From: Hyphomicrobiales bacterium
GTDB taxonomy: Bacteria; Pseudomonadota; Alphaproteobacteria; Rhizobiales; UBA4765
NCBI GenBank assembly: GCA_027487195.1
Contig: JAIYEB010000248.1
Coordinates: 1-13,228 of the forward strand
Reading direction: 5' to 3'
DNA: 13,228 nucleotides
Part shown: positions 1 through 5,891 of the stretch, one piece after another
How positions within the stretch are numbered: position 1 is the first letter of the stretch
How the letters are laid out: each line of letters opens with the position of its first letter
Translations under genes and position numbers: made by a program
The notes under the pieces: model-generated
Told to the model about the DNA's origin: nothing
The model's input: the letters and a program-made list of their open reading frames with translations, nothing else
Database searches by the model: none

Positions 1-1766
1 CGATCGCCGTTGCGCAGGAATGTACCCGATACGGTGACGACCTGTTCGCCGACCGCAACACCTTCGCGAACCTCTGCGCGACCATCGGCCCTAAGGCCAA
101 TCGTCACGCGGCGGGTTTCCACCGCATCATTGCGCACGACCTGGACTGTTGCCGCGCCGGGCTGGAACAACACTGCCGACAACGGCACAAGCACGCCTTC
201 GGTCCTAGCGGTCTCGATGATGGCGCGTCCAAAAGAGCCGATCGTGGGGCGGTCACTTGCCGGCAACGCCACGCGGATGCGTCCGAGGCGGGTTGCCCGG
301 GTAATCTCGGGTGAAACGAGACGCACGGAACCCGCCATGCGCTGGTCGGCGCCGACAGCCTCAACCGCCACCGGTTGGCCGAACTTCAGCCGGGCCAGCG
401 TTGTCTCGGGAACGTCAGCCTCAAGCTCGACCCTGCCCTCGGCAATGATCCGAAACATGGGTTCTGCTGCGGTTGCAGCGAGCGGCACGGCGCCGACGCG
501 CGCCGAGCGCCGGCTGACAACGCCACCAACCCGCGCCCGGATGTCGGTCCGCGACAGACGCAGTTCAATATCGCTGCGCTGGGCGCGCGAAACGTTCAGA
601 TCAGCCTCAGCCACCTGCAATGCGCGGTTGGCGGCCTGAAACCGGGCTTCAGCCGCAGTTGCCGCCGACTGGCGCTGGTCAAGCACATCCTGCGACGCAG
701 TGCCCGAGCGGATCAGCATCTGCGTGCGCGCCAGGGCCAGATTTGCCTGGTTGCGATTGGCATCAGCTTCCGCAATCGAAAAGCGCGACTGCTCGATTGC
801 CGCCTGGGCGCGGGCGATCTGCGCGCTGTTCTGGGTGAGCGCAATGTCGAGTTGTTCCCGGTTTAGCCGTGCCAGAACCTGGCCGGCGCGGACCGTGTCG
901 CCTTCCTCTGCCAGAAGCTCCACGATGGCGAGCCCATCAATCTCGGGAATGACCTGAACTTCGTCGCGGGCCACAAACGTACCCGTGACGACGACGCTTT
1001 CCGAGATCGTGCCGCGTTCCGCAGTTGCAACCGTGATGGCTGGTGGACGCGGCGCGACTTGCGTCTGGGCCGCCGCGGGTCTTGAGAGCACAAGGGCTGC
1101 GCCGACCATCAAGACCGCGGTCACGCTGGCGATACGCGCCGCAAGGGTGGCAGGGGGCGTCTTTGATACAGGCGTCACGGAAGGCTTATCCTTGGCTGGC
1201 TTCAACATGGTCGGGCTTGTGGCCGCAGGATCGAGGAGGCTGCCGGCCAGCGCCTCGAGTTCGGCGCGGCGGCTTTCGAGATATGTCAGGGATGCCTGAA
1301 ACATGGTCATGCCGTATTCGAGCGTCCAGACATGGCCGCCTGAATCCGCGCAATCGAGCGACTTCTGTTCGTCTTTCAAGCGTGCCATTTCCTGCCGGAC
1401 CCATGCAATCCGCTGGTCCAGGACACGCACCATGTGCGCTTTCGAAACCAGCGGTGCCGCAGAAGCGATCAGAAGGAAGGGGGAGCGGTATTCATCTTCC
1501 GGCGGCAGAACATGGAGCGAACGCACCAACTCCGCGGTTCCGACATCGGTGATCGAGAATACCTTGCGCGGCGGTTTGCCCGGATCGCGCTCCTCGTGCC
1601 ACTCAACGGCCCCATCCGCCGAGAGCTTTTCCAGCGCCGGATAGATTGAGCCAAAGCTTGCTTCGGTGAAATGGCTGACGATGCCATCTTCAACGAGTTT
1701 GCGAATGGCGTAGCCCGACTTGGGCCCCTCAGTGAGGATCGCAAGACACAGGGTGCGCACATTCAT
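1..1766 (-). CDS. PadR regulator fused in frame to RND efflux periplasmic adaptor (partial at left edge)
   Basis: One open frame of 588 codons runs from ATG 1766 to the window edge. Residues 1-85 are a PadR winged helix, beginning MNVRTLCLAILTEGPKSGYA, with the family hallmark SFGSIYPALEKLSADGAVEW. Residues about 86-180 are the PadR C-terminal helical dimerisation domain. A proline/lysine-rich linker (about 181-211) leads to one hydrophobic segment (212-228), followed by RPAAAQ, a possible signal-peptidase site. Residues about 245-588 are an HlyD/AcrA-type membrane fusion protein: first lipoyl half with GDTVRAGQVLARL (289-301), a long alpha-helical hairpin (about 303-395), second lipoyl half (DIRARVGGVVSRRSARVG) and beta-barrel. 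The chosen start has GAGG 7 bases upstream. The adaptor's own first Met (residue 187, position 1208) has no visible Shine-Dalgarno. Adaptors join an inner-membrane RND pump to an outer-membrane channel; the pump gene should lie beyond the left edge. Domain identity is secure; translation as one chain is inferred. Confidence 0.88.
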   Translation of the reverse strand, partial: MNVRTLCLAILTEGPKSGYAIRKLVEDGIVSHFTEASFGSIYPALEKLSADGAVEWHEERDPGKPPRKVFSITDVGTAELVRSLHVLPPEDEYRSPFLLIASAAPLVSKAHMVRVLDQRIAWVRQEMARLKDEQKSLDCADSGGHVWTLEYGMTMFQASLTYLESRRAELEALAGSLLDPAATSPTMLKPAKDKPSVTPVSKTPPATLAARIASVTAVLMVGAALVLSRPAAAQTQVAPRPPAITVATAERGTISESVVVTGTFVARDEVQVIPEIDGLAIVELLAEEGDTVRAGQVLARLNREQLDIALTQNSAQIARAQAAIEQSRFSIAEADANRNQANLALARTQMLIRSGTASQDVLDQRQSAATAAEARFQAANRALQVAEADLNVSRAQRSDIELRLSRTDIRARVGGVVSRRSARVGAVPLAATAAEPMFRIIAEGRVELEADVPETTLARLKFGQPVAVEAVGADQRMAGSVRLVSPEITRATRLGRIRVALPASDRPTIGSFGRAIIETARTEGVLVPLSAVLFQPGAATVQVVRNDAVETRRVTIGLRADGRAEVREGVAVGEQVVTVSGTFLRNGD

Positions 1767-1815
1767 GACAACGCCTCGAGATGACCGTGACGACGGACCC
1801 GCCACGGTTTGAAGC

Positions 1816-1844
1816 GTTATGTGATCAAGGCATATTCTTGTCAA
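1816..1844 (-). promoter_or_regulatory. Putative sigma-70 promoter of the PadR-adaptor gene
   Basis: Read on the minus strand, a perfect -35 TTGACA (1844-1839) is followed by a 17-base spacer and CATAAC (1821-1816), which matches four of six bases of TATAAT. It would give a leader of about 40 bases before ATG 1766. The -35 box lies inside the inverted repeat at 1829-1868, as expected for a repressor-controlled promoter. Assigned by sequence match only. Confidence 0.5.
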
Positions 1845-1868
1845 GCATAGGTGCTTGAAGAATATGCC
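1829..1868. promoter_or_regulatory. Long two-part inverted repeat, candidate PadR operator
   Basis: Perfect 11-base arms GGCATATTCTT (1829-1839) and AAGAATATGCC (1858-1868) enclose a second perfect 6-base pair CAAGCA/TGCTTG (1842-1847, 1852-1857) around a 4-base centre, with a 2-base bulge on one side. It lies 9 bases past the DUF2059 stop and 62 bases before the PadR-adaptor start, covering its -35 box. No T-run follows on either strand, which argues against a simple intrinsic terminator. PadR proteins bind dyads at their own promoters, so autoregulation is the likely use. The alternative is a transcript-end hairpin for the rpiA unit. Confidence 0.55.
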
Positions 1869-1876
1869 GAGCCAGC

Positions 1877-2500
1877 CTAGATCGTGTGGCCGCGACGGCG
1901 CATTTCGGCGCGGATGCGCTCAACAAGGCGCGGCCCAACGCGCCGCATTAGATCATCGACGCCGACAATGATTTCCTGAGAGGCAACGGGCGCAACCTGA
2001 ATGTACTTCTGGCCGGTCGGTGAGCGCAGAAACTCTAGGGTTTGACGCAATTCAGCCTCGGTGAACCGCTCAGCGTAAACGCGGGTGGCAAAGTCCGCGA
2101 TACCTTTGTTCCGTTCTGGAGCCGCCTCTGCCTCAATGCTCGCGGCCACTTCACGAAAGGCCGTGCGCAGCCGCTGGTCGCCCGCCATAAGCGGATTGGA
2201 AGCTGTCAGGGCTTGCTCGACCTGCTGCATGAGGATCTGCCCGATGGTTGCGTATTGTTCGACAACGCGCTGGACCGCAACCAGTTCGGATGCAAGCGCC
2301 AGGTGGGACGCGCTGAAGGTCGGCGCGGGCGCTACCGCAGGCGCAGCCACCGCCGGAGCCTGGGTCTGAGGAGCCGCAACCGGCGGAGGCGCGATGGGCG
2401 GAACCGTGATCGCTGGCGCCGCAGGTGCCTGCGCCAGAGCCGGGATGGCGAGGGTTAGGGACAGGGCGGCCAATGCGGCGTGCAGGCAGTTGCGATTCAT
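1877..2500 (-). CDS. DUF2059 family secreted protein
   Basis: The 207-residue protein begins with a signal peptide (hydrophobic stretch about residues 8-22, then ALAQA). A Pro/Ala-rich low-complexity linker follows (about 25-60) and then a helical DUF2059 domain with the characteristic FTEAELRQTLEFLRSPTGQKY block about two thirds along. The domain is common in proteobacterial periplasmic proteins; its biochemical role is unknown. The ATG overlaps the rpiA stop (ATGA), and GAGGTGA lies just upstream within the end of rpiA, so the two are co-transcribed and probably translationally coupled. A DUF2059 gene beside rpiA is, as far as I recall, a recurring alphaproteobacterial arrangement. No function is assigned beyond probable export to the periplasm. 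Confidence 0.88.
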   Translation of the reverse strand: MNRNCLHAALAALSLTLAIPALAQAPAAPAITVPPIAPPPVAAPQTQAPAVAAPAVAPAPTFSASHLALASELVAVQRVVEQYATIGQILMQQVEQALTASNPLMAGDQRLRTAFREVAASIEAEAAPERNKGIADFATRVYAERFTEAELRQTLEFLRSPTGQKYIQVAPVASQEIIVGVDDLMRRVGPRLVERIRAEMRRRGHTI

Positions 2501-3210
2501 GATCTCACCTCGCTTTGAGGAAACAGGATGTCGATTCCGTTGCGCCCCGCTACCACGGCGCGGGTCGCCATACCAAGAAAGAAGCCATGTTCGACAACGC
2601 CAGGCACGAAAGACAGGGCGCTGGCGAGCGCTGCAGGGTCGGGAATGGCTTCAAGCGCACAGTCAACGATGAGGTTCCCCCCGTCGGTGATGATTGTGGC
2701 GCCGTCACGGCGGCGAACGGTGCAAGGGCCCGAAAGCCCAAGTCGGCGGACGATGGCTTCGATGGCCATGATCGTGGAGCGCGCGCCAAAACTGACAATC
2801 TCGACCGGAAGCGGGAAGCGGCCCAGGACCGGAACGATCTTTGAATGATCTGCGATGACCAGAAATTCCCGGCTTGCAGACGCAACGATCTTTTCGCGCA
2901 ACAGCGCAGCCCCGCCACCCTTGATGAGCGAAAGGCCAGGGCCGATTTCATCGGCACCATCAATCGTCAGATCCAGTTCGGGCGTTTCATCGAGCGTGGA
3001 AAGCGGGATGCCGAGCTGCGCCGCCTGATTGCGCGTGACCTCAGACGTTGGCACGCACAAGACCTGAAACCCGCCTTGCACGCGTTGGCCCAGCGCTGCG
3101 ACAAAGGCCGCCGCCGTTGAGCCCGTTCCAAGACCGAGCCGCATGCCCGGCTCAACGAAGGCCAGCGCACGCTCGGCTGCCAGCCGCTTCAGTTCATCGC
3201 TTGTGGCCAG
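2497..3210 (-). CDS. rpiA: Ribose-5-phosphate isomerase A, apparent CTG start
   Basis: RpiA interconverts ribose 5-phosphate and ribulose 5-phosphate in the non-oxidative pentose phosphate pathway. With the start chosen here it has 237 residues, normal for the family. The phosphate-binding GLGTGSTA lies at about 26-33, DGADE at 84-88 and KGGGAALLREK at 97-107, with the catalytic acid expected at Glu106. The first in-frame ATG (3144) would delete about 22 residues, including DELKRLAAERALAFVEPG, which matches the start of E. coli RpiA (MTQDELKK...). Between the in-frame TGA at 3265-3267 and 3144 there is no ATG, GTG or TTG. A CTG at 3210-3208 has GGGAGG 5 bases upstream and aligns with the E. 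coli initiator, so I place the start there. The stop overlaps the next gene by 4 bases. Confidence 0.93.
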   Translation of the reverse strand: MATSDELKRLAAERALAFVEPGMRLGLGTGSTAAAFVAALGQRVQGGFQVLCVPTSEVTRNQAAQLGIPLSTLDETPELDLTIDGADEIGPGLSLIKGGGAALLREKIVASASREFLVIADHSKIVPVLGRFPLPVEIVSFGARSTIMAIEAIVRRLGLSGPCTVRRRDGATIITDGGNLIVDCALEAIPDPAALASALSFVPGVVEHGFFLGMATRAVVAGRNGIDILFPQSEVRS

Positions 3211-3418
3211 ATGAGCCTCCCGTAGTGTTCCTGCCGGGCGGGGTGCCAGTGGCGCGTGCGGGTGTCAAGGCAACCCCTGGTGCGGTTGACTGCAAGCCAG
3301 CGTGATTTGGCTTGCTGCAGGCGAACTCCTCTTTCGATGTCCTGCATGGACGACGCCACTGCCCCTCGAACAGCAAACTCTTCCAGATTCACCGGGGATA
3401 GCGTAAGCGCGGCTCCCT
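3211..3418. other. Divergent intergenic region between rpiA and gph
   Basis: This 208-base gap lies between divergent genes and should hold both promoters. It contains an inverted repeat, GCAAGCCA (3292-3299) and TGGCTTGC (3308-3315), with an 8-base loop. A smaller pair, GTCAA/TTGAC, lies at 3264-3268 and 3286-3290. On the minus strand a TTGACA occurs at 3268-3263, but no convincing -10 follows at 16-18 bases. I see no tRNA and no credible protein gene. A small RNA cannot be excluded. Confidence 0.35.
3292..3315. repeat. 8-base inverted repeat in the rpiA/gph gap
   Basis: Perfect arms GCAAGCCA and TGGCTTGC are separated by 8 bases. No T-run follows on either strand, so it is not an intrinsic terminator. 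It could be a regulator site or part of a small RNA fold. Confidence 0.4.
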
Positions 3419-4099
3419 ATGAGCGCACTTTCACCTCTCACGATTGTTTTCGATCTCGACGGAACGCTGGTTGATACGGCGCCTGACCTCGTGGCAGCGC
3501 TCAATGTGGCGCTCGCAGCCGAAGCGTGCCCGCCGGTATCGCTGGCTGAGGCGCGAGATATGATCGGCGCGGGTGCACGCGCGCTGCTTCAGCGTGGTCT
3601 GACATCGCGCGGCTTTACAGTGTCGCCCGAGCGGTTTGACGCGCTGCATCGCCTGTTCCTCGATCATTACCGCGTTCACATTGCAGACCAGAGCCGGACC
3701 TTTCCAAACGTCGTGTCCGTGCTGGATCTCTTCAGGAGAGACGGCCACAAGCTTGCCGTCTGCACGAACAAACCCGAAGCCTACGCCCGTCTTCTGCTTC
3801 AGGCGCTGAAGCTTGATCACTGTTTTGGGTCCGTGGTTGGAGGCGACACGCTGAGCGTGAACAAGCCAAACCGCGCGCCCCTTGATGCGGCCATTGCAGG
3901 TGTTGGGGGCGATCCTGGCCGTGCAGTGATGGTAGGCGACAGCAAGACCGATCTTTTGACCGCGCGTGCTGCCGGTATTCCGACGGTTCTGGTCGATTTT
4001 GGATACACGGATGTGCCCGCAGCCGAGCTTGGCGCGGAGGCGCTTGTCAGCGACTTCGCCGATATCCCGGCAGAAGTCGCGCGGCTCCTGAAGTTTTAA
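3419..4099 (+). CDS. gph: Phosphoglycolate phosphatase (HAD family)
   Basis: This 226-residue HAD hydrolase dephosphorylates 2-phosphoglycolate, a product of DNA 3'-end repair and of photorespiration-like side reactions. Motif I is FDLDGTLVDT with nucleophile Asp12 and general acid Asp14. Motif II is VCTNKP, the motif III lysine is in VNKPNRAP, and motif IV is GDSKTD. The helical cap lies at about residues 20-90, the usual place for Gph. An in-frame stop at 3404-3406 fixes the start at ATG 3419. No Shine-Dalgarno is seen within 15 bases, so initiation may be weak or leaderless. In several alphaproteobacteria gph lies near rpiA; here the two are divergent. Other HAD phosphatases are possible, but length and motifs fit Gph well. 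Confidence 0.87.
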   Translation: MSALSPLTIVFDLDGTLVDTAPDLVAALNVALAAEACPPVSLAEARDMIGAGARALLQRGLTSRGFTVSPERFDALHRLFLDHYRVHIADQSRTFPNVVSVLDLFRRDGHKLAVCTNKPEAYARLLLQALKLDHCFGSVVGGDTLSVNKPNRAPLDAAIAGVGGDPGRAVMVGDSKTDLLTARAAGIPTVLVDFGYTDVPAAELGAEALVSDFADIPAEVARLLKF

Positions 4100-4123
4100 G
4101 GCGCTTTTGCAAACGGCGGACAC

Positions 4124-4149
4124 GCATGCCAAGGTCATGCATGTTTTTT
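4124..4149 (+). terminator. Weak possible terminator after gph
   Basis: The arms GCATG (4124-4128) and CATGC (4136-4140) with a 7-base loop are followed closely by six Ts (4144-4149). The stem is short, so termination is probably partial at best. It lies between gph and the next plus-strand gene. Confidence 0.3.
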
Positions 4150-4161
4150 GGGAGCTAACGC

Positions 4162-4407
4162 ATGTCGTTCTTGATCTGGATTATTGTTGGTGGCCTTGGC
4201 GGCTGGCTTGCAGGGCTGATCGTCAAAGGCGGCGGCTTTGGCCTGATCGGGAACGTCCTCCTCGGCATTGTCGGTGCCGCGGTCGCCGGCTACATCCTGC
4301 CCCTCGTCGGCCTGGTACTGTTCTCAGGCCTGATCGGGGCGATCATCAACGCCACGATTGGTGCTGGCCTCGTGCTTGTCGCGATCCGGGTGATCAAGTC
4401 GATCTGA
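4162..4407 (+). CDS. GlsB/YeaQ/YmgE family small membrane protein
   Basis: The 81-residue protein is almost entirely hydrophobic and glycine-rich, with about three membrane helices (roughly 2-20, 28-50, 53-77). It starts MSFLIWIIVGGLGGWLAGLI, typical of the family called transglycosylase-associated protein. Members are inner-membrane stress-associated proteins; enzymatic activity is not established. A GGGAG sequence at 4150-4154 precedes the ATG at good spacing. It lies 62 bases after gph and could be read through from it, although a weak hairpin lies between. It ends 34 bases before a strong shared terminator. Confidence 0.85.
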   Translation: MSFLIWIIVGGLGGWLAGLIVKGGGFGLIGNVLLGIVGAAVAGYILPLVGLVLFSGLIGAIINATIGAGLVLVAIRVIKSI

Positions 4408-4431
4408 TCCGCGCACCCTTCTCCGACCCCT

Positions 4432-4461
4432 CAAAACAAACAAGCCGCCCGAAGGCGGCTT
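4432..4461. terminator. Bidirectional intrinsic terminator
   Basis: A perfect 8-base stem, AAGCCGCC (4442-4449) and GGCGGCTT (4454-4461), closes a CGAA tetraloop. On the minus strand the hairpin is followed by GTTTGTTTTG (4441-4432), a good U-rich tail for the response regulator gene that ends at 4488. On the plus strand the tail (ATTCGT) is poorer, but the hairpin also sits 34 bases past the GlsB-type gene. Confidence 0.85.
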
Positions 4462-4487
4462 ATTCGTCAGACGGCAACTCCGGAGGT

Positions 4488-5153
4488 TCAGTTCGGAGCG
4501 CTGGTCTGCGAAGCGGCGTCAATCTTGCCAGCGGCGATCACAGCCTGAGTCCGGCTTTCTACGCCGAGCTTCTGCAGGATCGCTGATACGTGAGCCTTGA
4601 CGGTGGCTTCCGAAACATTGAGCTCGAACGCGATCTGCTTGTTCAAGAGCCCTGCGCGCAACATCGAGAGCACACGCTCCTGTTGCGGTGTCAGGCTCGC
4701 AAGGCGATGGATCAGCTCTCTGGTCTCGCGATCATCAATACCATCGATGATCAGATCCGGCGGAGCCCAAACCCCGCCCAGAAGCACGGCCTTGATGGCT
4801 TCGCGCATGGTGTCGGCACCAACGGACTTCGGAATGAAGCCTGAGGCCCCGAAGTGAATGCACCGGCGCATGACGCCGTGGTCCTCAGTGCCGGAGACGA
4901 CCACCACCGGAACATCCGGGTGCTGGGCGCGCAGACGGCGCAGGCCTGAGAAGCCCTCGACACCGGGCATGCCCAGATCAAGAACGACAAGATCAACATC
5001 CTGTCTGGCCAGAAGCAGCTTGTGGACCTCGTCGAGCGATCCAGCCTCTTCAAAGGCCAGATCATGGCCCATCGAGGACAAGGCCTGGCGAAGAGCGCCG
5101 CGGAAAAGCGGATGGTCGTCAGCGACGACGATTCGATGTGTAGCTTGGCTCAC
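4488..5153 (-). CDS. NarL/LuxR-type response regulator, CrbR/ErdR-like
   Basis: This 221-residue two-component regulator has a receiver domain (about 6-122) with acidic pair Asp12/Asp13, phospho-acceptor Asp59 in VVLDLGMPG, Ser87 and Lys109 (FIPKS). The C-terminal LuxR-type helix-turn-helix (about 150-210) contains LTPQQERVLSMLRAGLLNKQ and VSEATVKAHVSAILQKLGV. It starts at GTG (5153-5151) with AAGGG upstream. The gene is divergent from a DUF4212/sodium:solute symporter pair. Regulators of this subfamily (CrbR in Vibrio and Pseudomonas, ErdR/AgmR types) activate acetate and carboxylate use, including acs and actP-type symporters. Control of the neighbouring symporter is therefore likely. The partner kinase is not in the window. 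Assignment to a LuxR-type response regulator is secure; the CrbR-like role is inferred from context. Confidence 0.9.
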   Translation of the reverse strand: MSQATHRIVVADDHPLFRGALRQALSSMGHDLAFEEAGSLDEVHKLLLARQDVDLVVLDLGMPGVEGFSGLRRLRAQHPDVPVVVVSGTEDHGVMRRCIHFGASGFIPKSVGADTMREAIKAVLLGGVWAPPDLIIDGIDDRETRELIHRLASLTPQQERVLSMLRAGLLNKQIAFELNVSEATVKAHVSAILQKLGVESRTQAVIAAGKIDAASQTSAPN

Positions 5154-5266
5154 GGTGTTGCCCTTGTGATAGATTTCGGCCGCGGAGACACAAAAACCAC
5201 TGTTTTCACGTCCAATCCCCCCTCGAAGACTTCACGGGAACCGAGCCGTTCGCCTTCGTCGTTTGT

Positions 5267-5278
5267 CGTATGCATACG
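5267..5278. promoter_or_regulatory. Perfect 12-base palindrome, candidate regulator site
   Basis: CGTATGCATACG is perfectly self-complementary, and an outer G/C pair follows after one mismatch (5265/5280). It lies 114 bases from the response regulator start and about 340 bases before the DUF4212 gene. It is a candidate operator for the adjacent LuxR-type regulator, which would bind as a dimer. No second copy is seen in the window. Confidence 0.35.
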
Positions 5279-5395
5279 GCAATTGCGGCCTTCTACCCCC
5301 ATACTGTCAATACGAAAGGCTGCGTAGGTATCGGTACGCGAACGAGAATCGGGCCAAAATGCGGCACACTCAGTGCGTTTTTTTGGCGGATAAGT

Positions 5396-5406
5396 CCCTG
5401 ACAGGG
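5396..5406. promoter_or_regulatory. CCCTG-A-CAGGG dyad
   Basis: Perfect 5-base arms around a single A lie mid-way in the divergent gap. This is a possible protein-binding site; the short length means chance occurrence is plausible. Confidence 0.25.
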
Positions 5407-5472
5407 CCCGCGGTTGTAATTCTTTAGTCAATACGCTGTTGCACGTAACGAATTTCTCGGTATTTGTGGGGG

Positions 5473-5600
5473 TGAAGCTGTCGATGGTCGTTCGTCGATT
5501 GGCTTACCAAACGAAACGGGGTTGCCTCAAAGCAGCTTCAAAAAATGGGACGAAACGCTGAAGTGCTGCGTGAGAGCGCGACGTCAGTGAACTGATCACT
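5473..5600 (+). promoter_or_regulatory. Structured leader before the DUF4212/symporter operon
   Basis: Perfect 8-base arms TGAAGCTG (5473-5480) and CAGCTTCA (5533-5540) enclose an inner hairpin with TTGG-CTTA-CCAA flanked by TTCGT/ACGAA. A third hairpin, AGTGA-ACTGA-TCACT (5586-5600), ends 3 bases before the GGGAGGT ribosome site (5604-5610). This could be an mRNA leader influencing translation, or binding sites for the response regulator on DNA. No known riboswitch class is recognised. Confidence 0.3.
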
Positions 5601-5616
5601 CCAGGGAGGTCTATGA

Positions 5617-5880
5617 ATGACCACTAAAGACAATGACGTATCCTACTGGAACGCCACGACGAAGCTGACCGTGACCGCGCTGGTTGTCTGGTTCTTCTTC
5701 TCGTTTATCGTTCACTTTTTTGCCCCCGCGATGAACGCCTTTCAGGTTCCGATCCTGAAGTTCCCGCTGGGTTACTACATGGCTTCGCAAGGCTCATTGA
5801 TTGGATTTGTCGCTCTCATATTCTGGTTCTGCGCCAAGCAGGAACAGATCGATCGCGACTTTGGCAACTCTGAAGACTGA
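5617..5880 (+). CDS. DUF4212 small membrane subunit of a sodium:solute symporter
   Basis: This 87-residue protein has two membrane helices (about residues 15-36 and 52-75) separated by a short loop containing FQVPILKFPLGYYMASQGS, typical of DUF4212. These proteins are almost always encoded immediately before a VC_2705-type sodium:solute symporter, as here (11 bases apart), and are presumed to form a complex with it in the inner membrane. The ribosome site GGGAGGT (5604-5610) suits ATG 5617. An earlier ATG at 5613 in another frame ends after four codons (5613-5627) and overlaps this start. Confidence 0.9.
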   Translation: MTTKDNDVSYWNATTKLTVTALVVWFFFSFIVHFFAPAMNAFQVPILKFPLGYYMASQGSLIGFVALIFWFCAKQEQIDRDFGNSED

Positions 5881-5891
5881 TCGAGGTACCC

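Larger units (their letters stand above)
5154..5616. other. 463-base divergent regulatory region
   Basis: No credible protein gene lies here. It contains a perfect 12-base palindrome (5267-5278), a CCCTGACAGGG dyad (5396-5406), a small hairpin followed by seven Ts (5364-5384), and a foldable leader (5473-5600). It must hold the promoters of the response regulator (minus) and of the DUF4212/symporter operon (plus). I find no clear sigma-54 -24/-12 pair and no near-consensus sigma-70 pair. Confidence 0.5.

Noticed and set aside
1..1208. Calling the adaptor as a separate gene starting at ATG 1208
   Set aside because: The frame is continuous with the PadR part, no stop separates them, and no ribosome site precedes 1208. 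Kept as an alternative only.
1829..1868. Inverted repeat as an intrinsic terminator of the rpiA-DUF2059 unit
   Set aside because: There is no T-run after the stem on the minus strand, and the repeat covers a good -35 box of the next gene. Not fully excluded.
3256..3474. Small plus-strand frame between rpiA and gph
   Set aside because: It overlaps the gph start in another frame, has no family resemblance and no ribosome site.
3431..4138. 235-codon minus-strand frame opposite gph
   Set aside because: gph is clearly coding with all HAD motifs; the antisense frame shows no family features.
5430..5612. Sigma-54 promoter for the symporter operon
   Set aside because: No GG/GC pair with the required 10-base spacing in a TGGCAC-N5-TTGC context was found.
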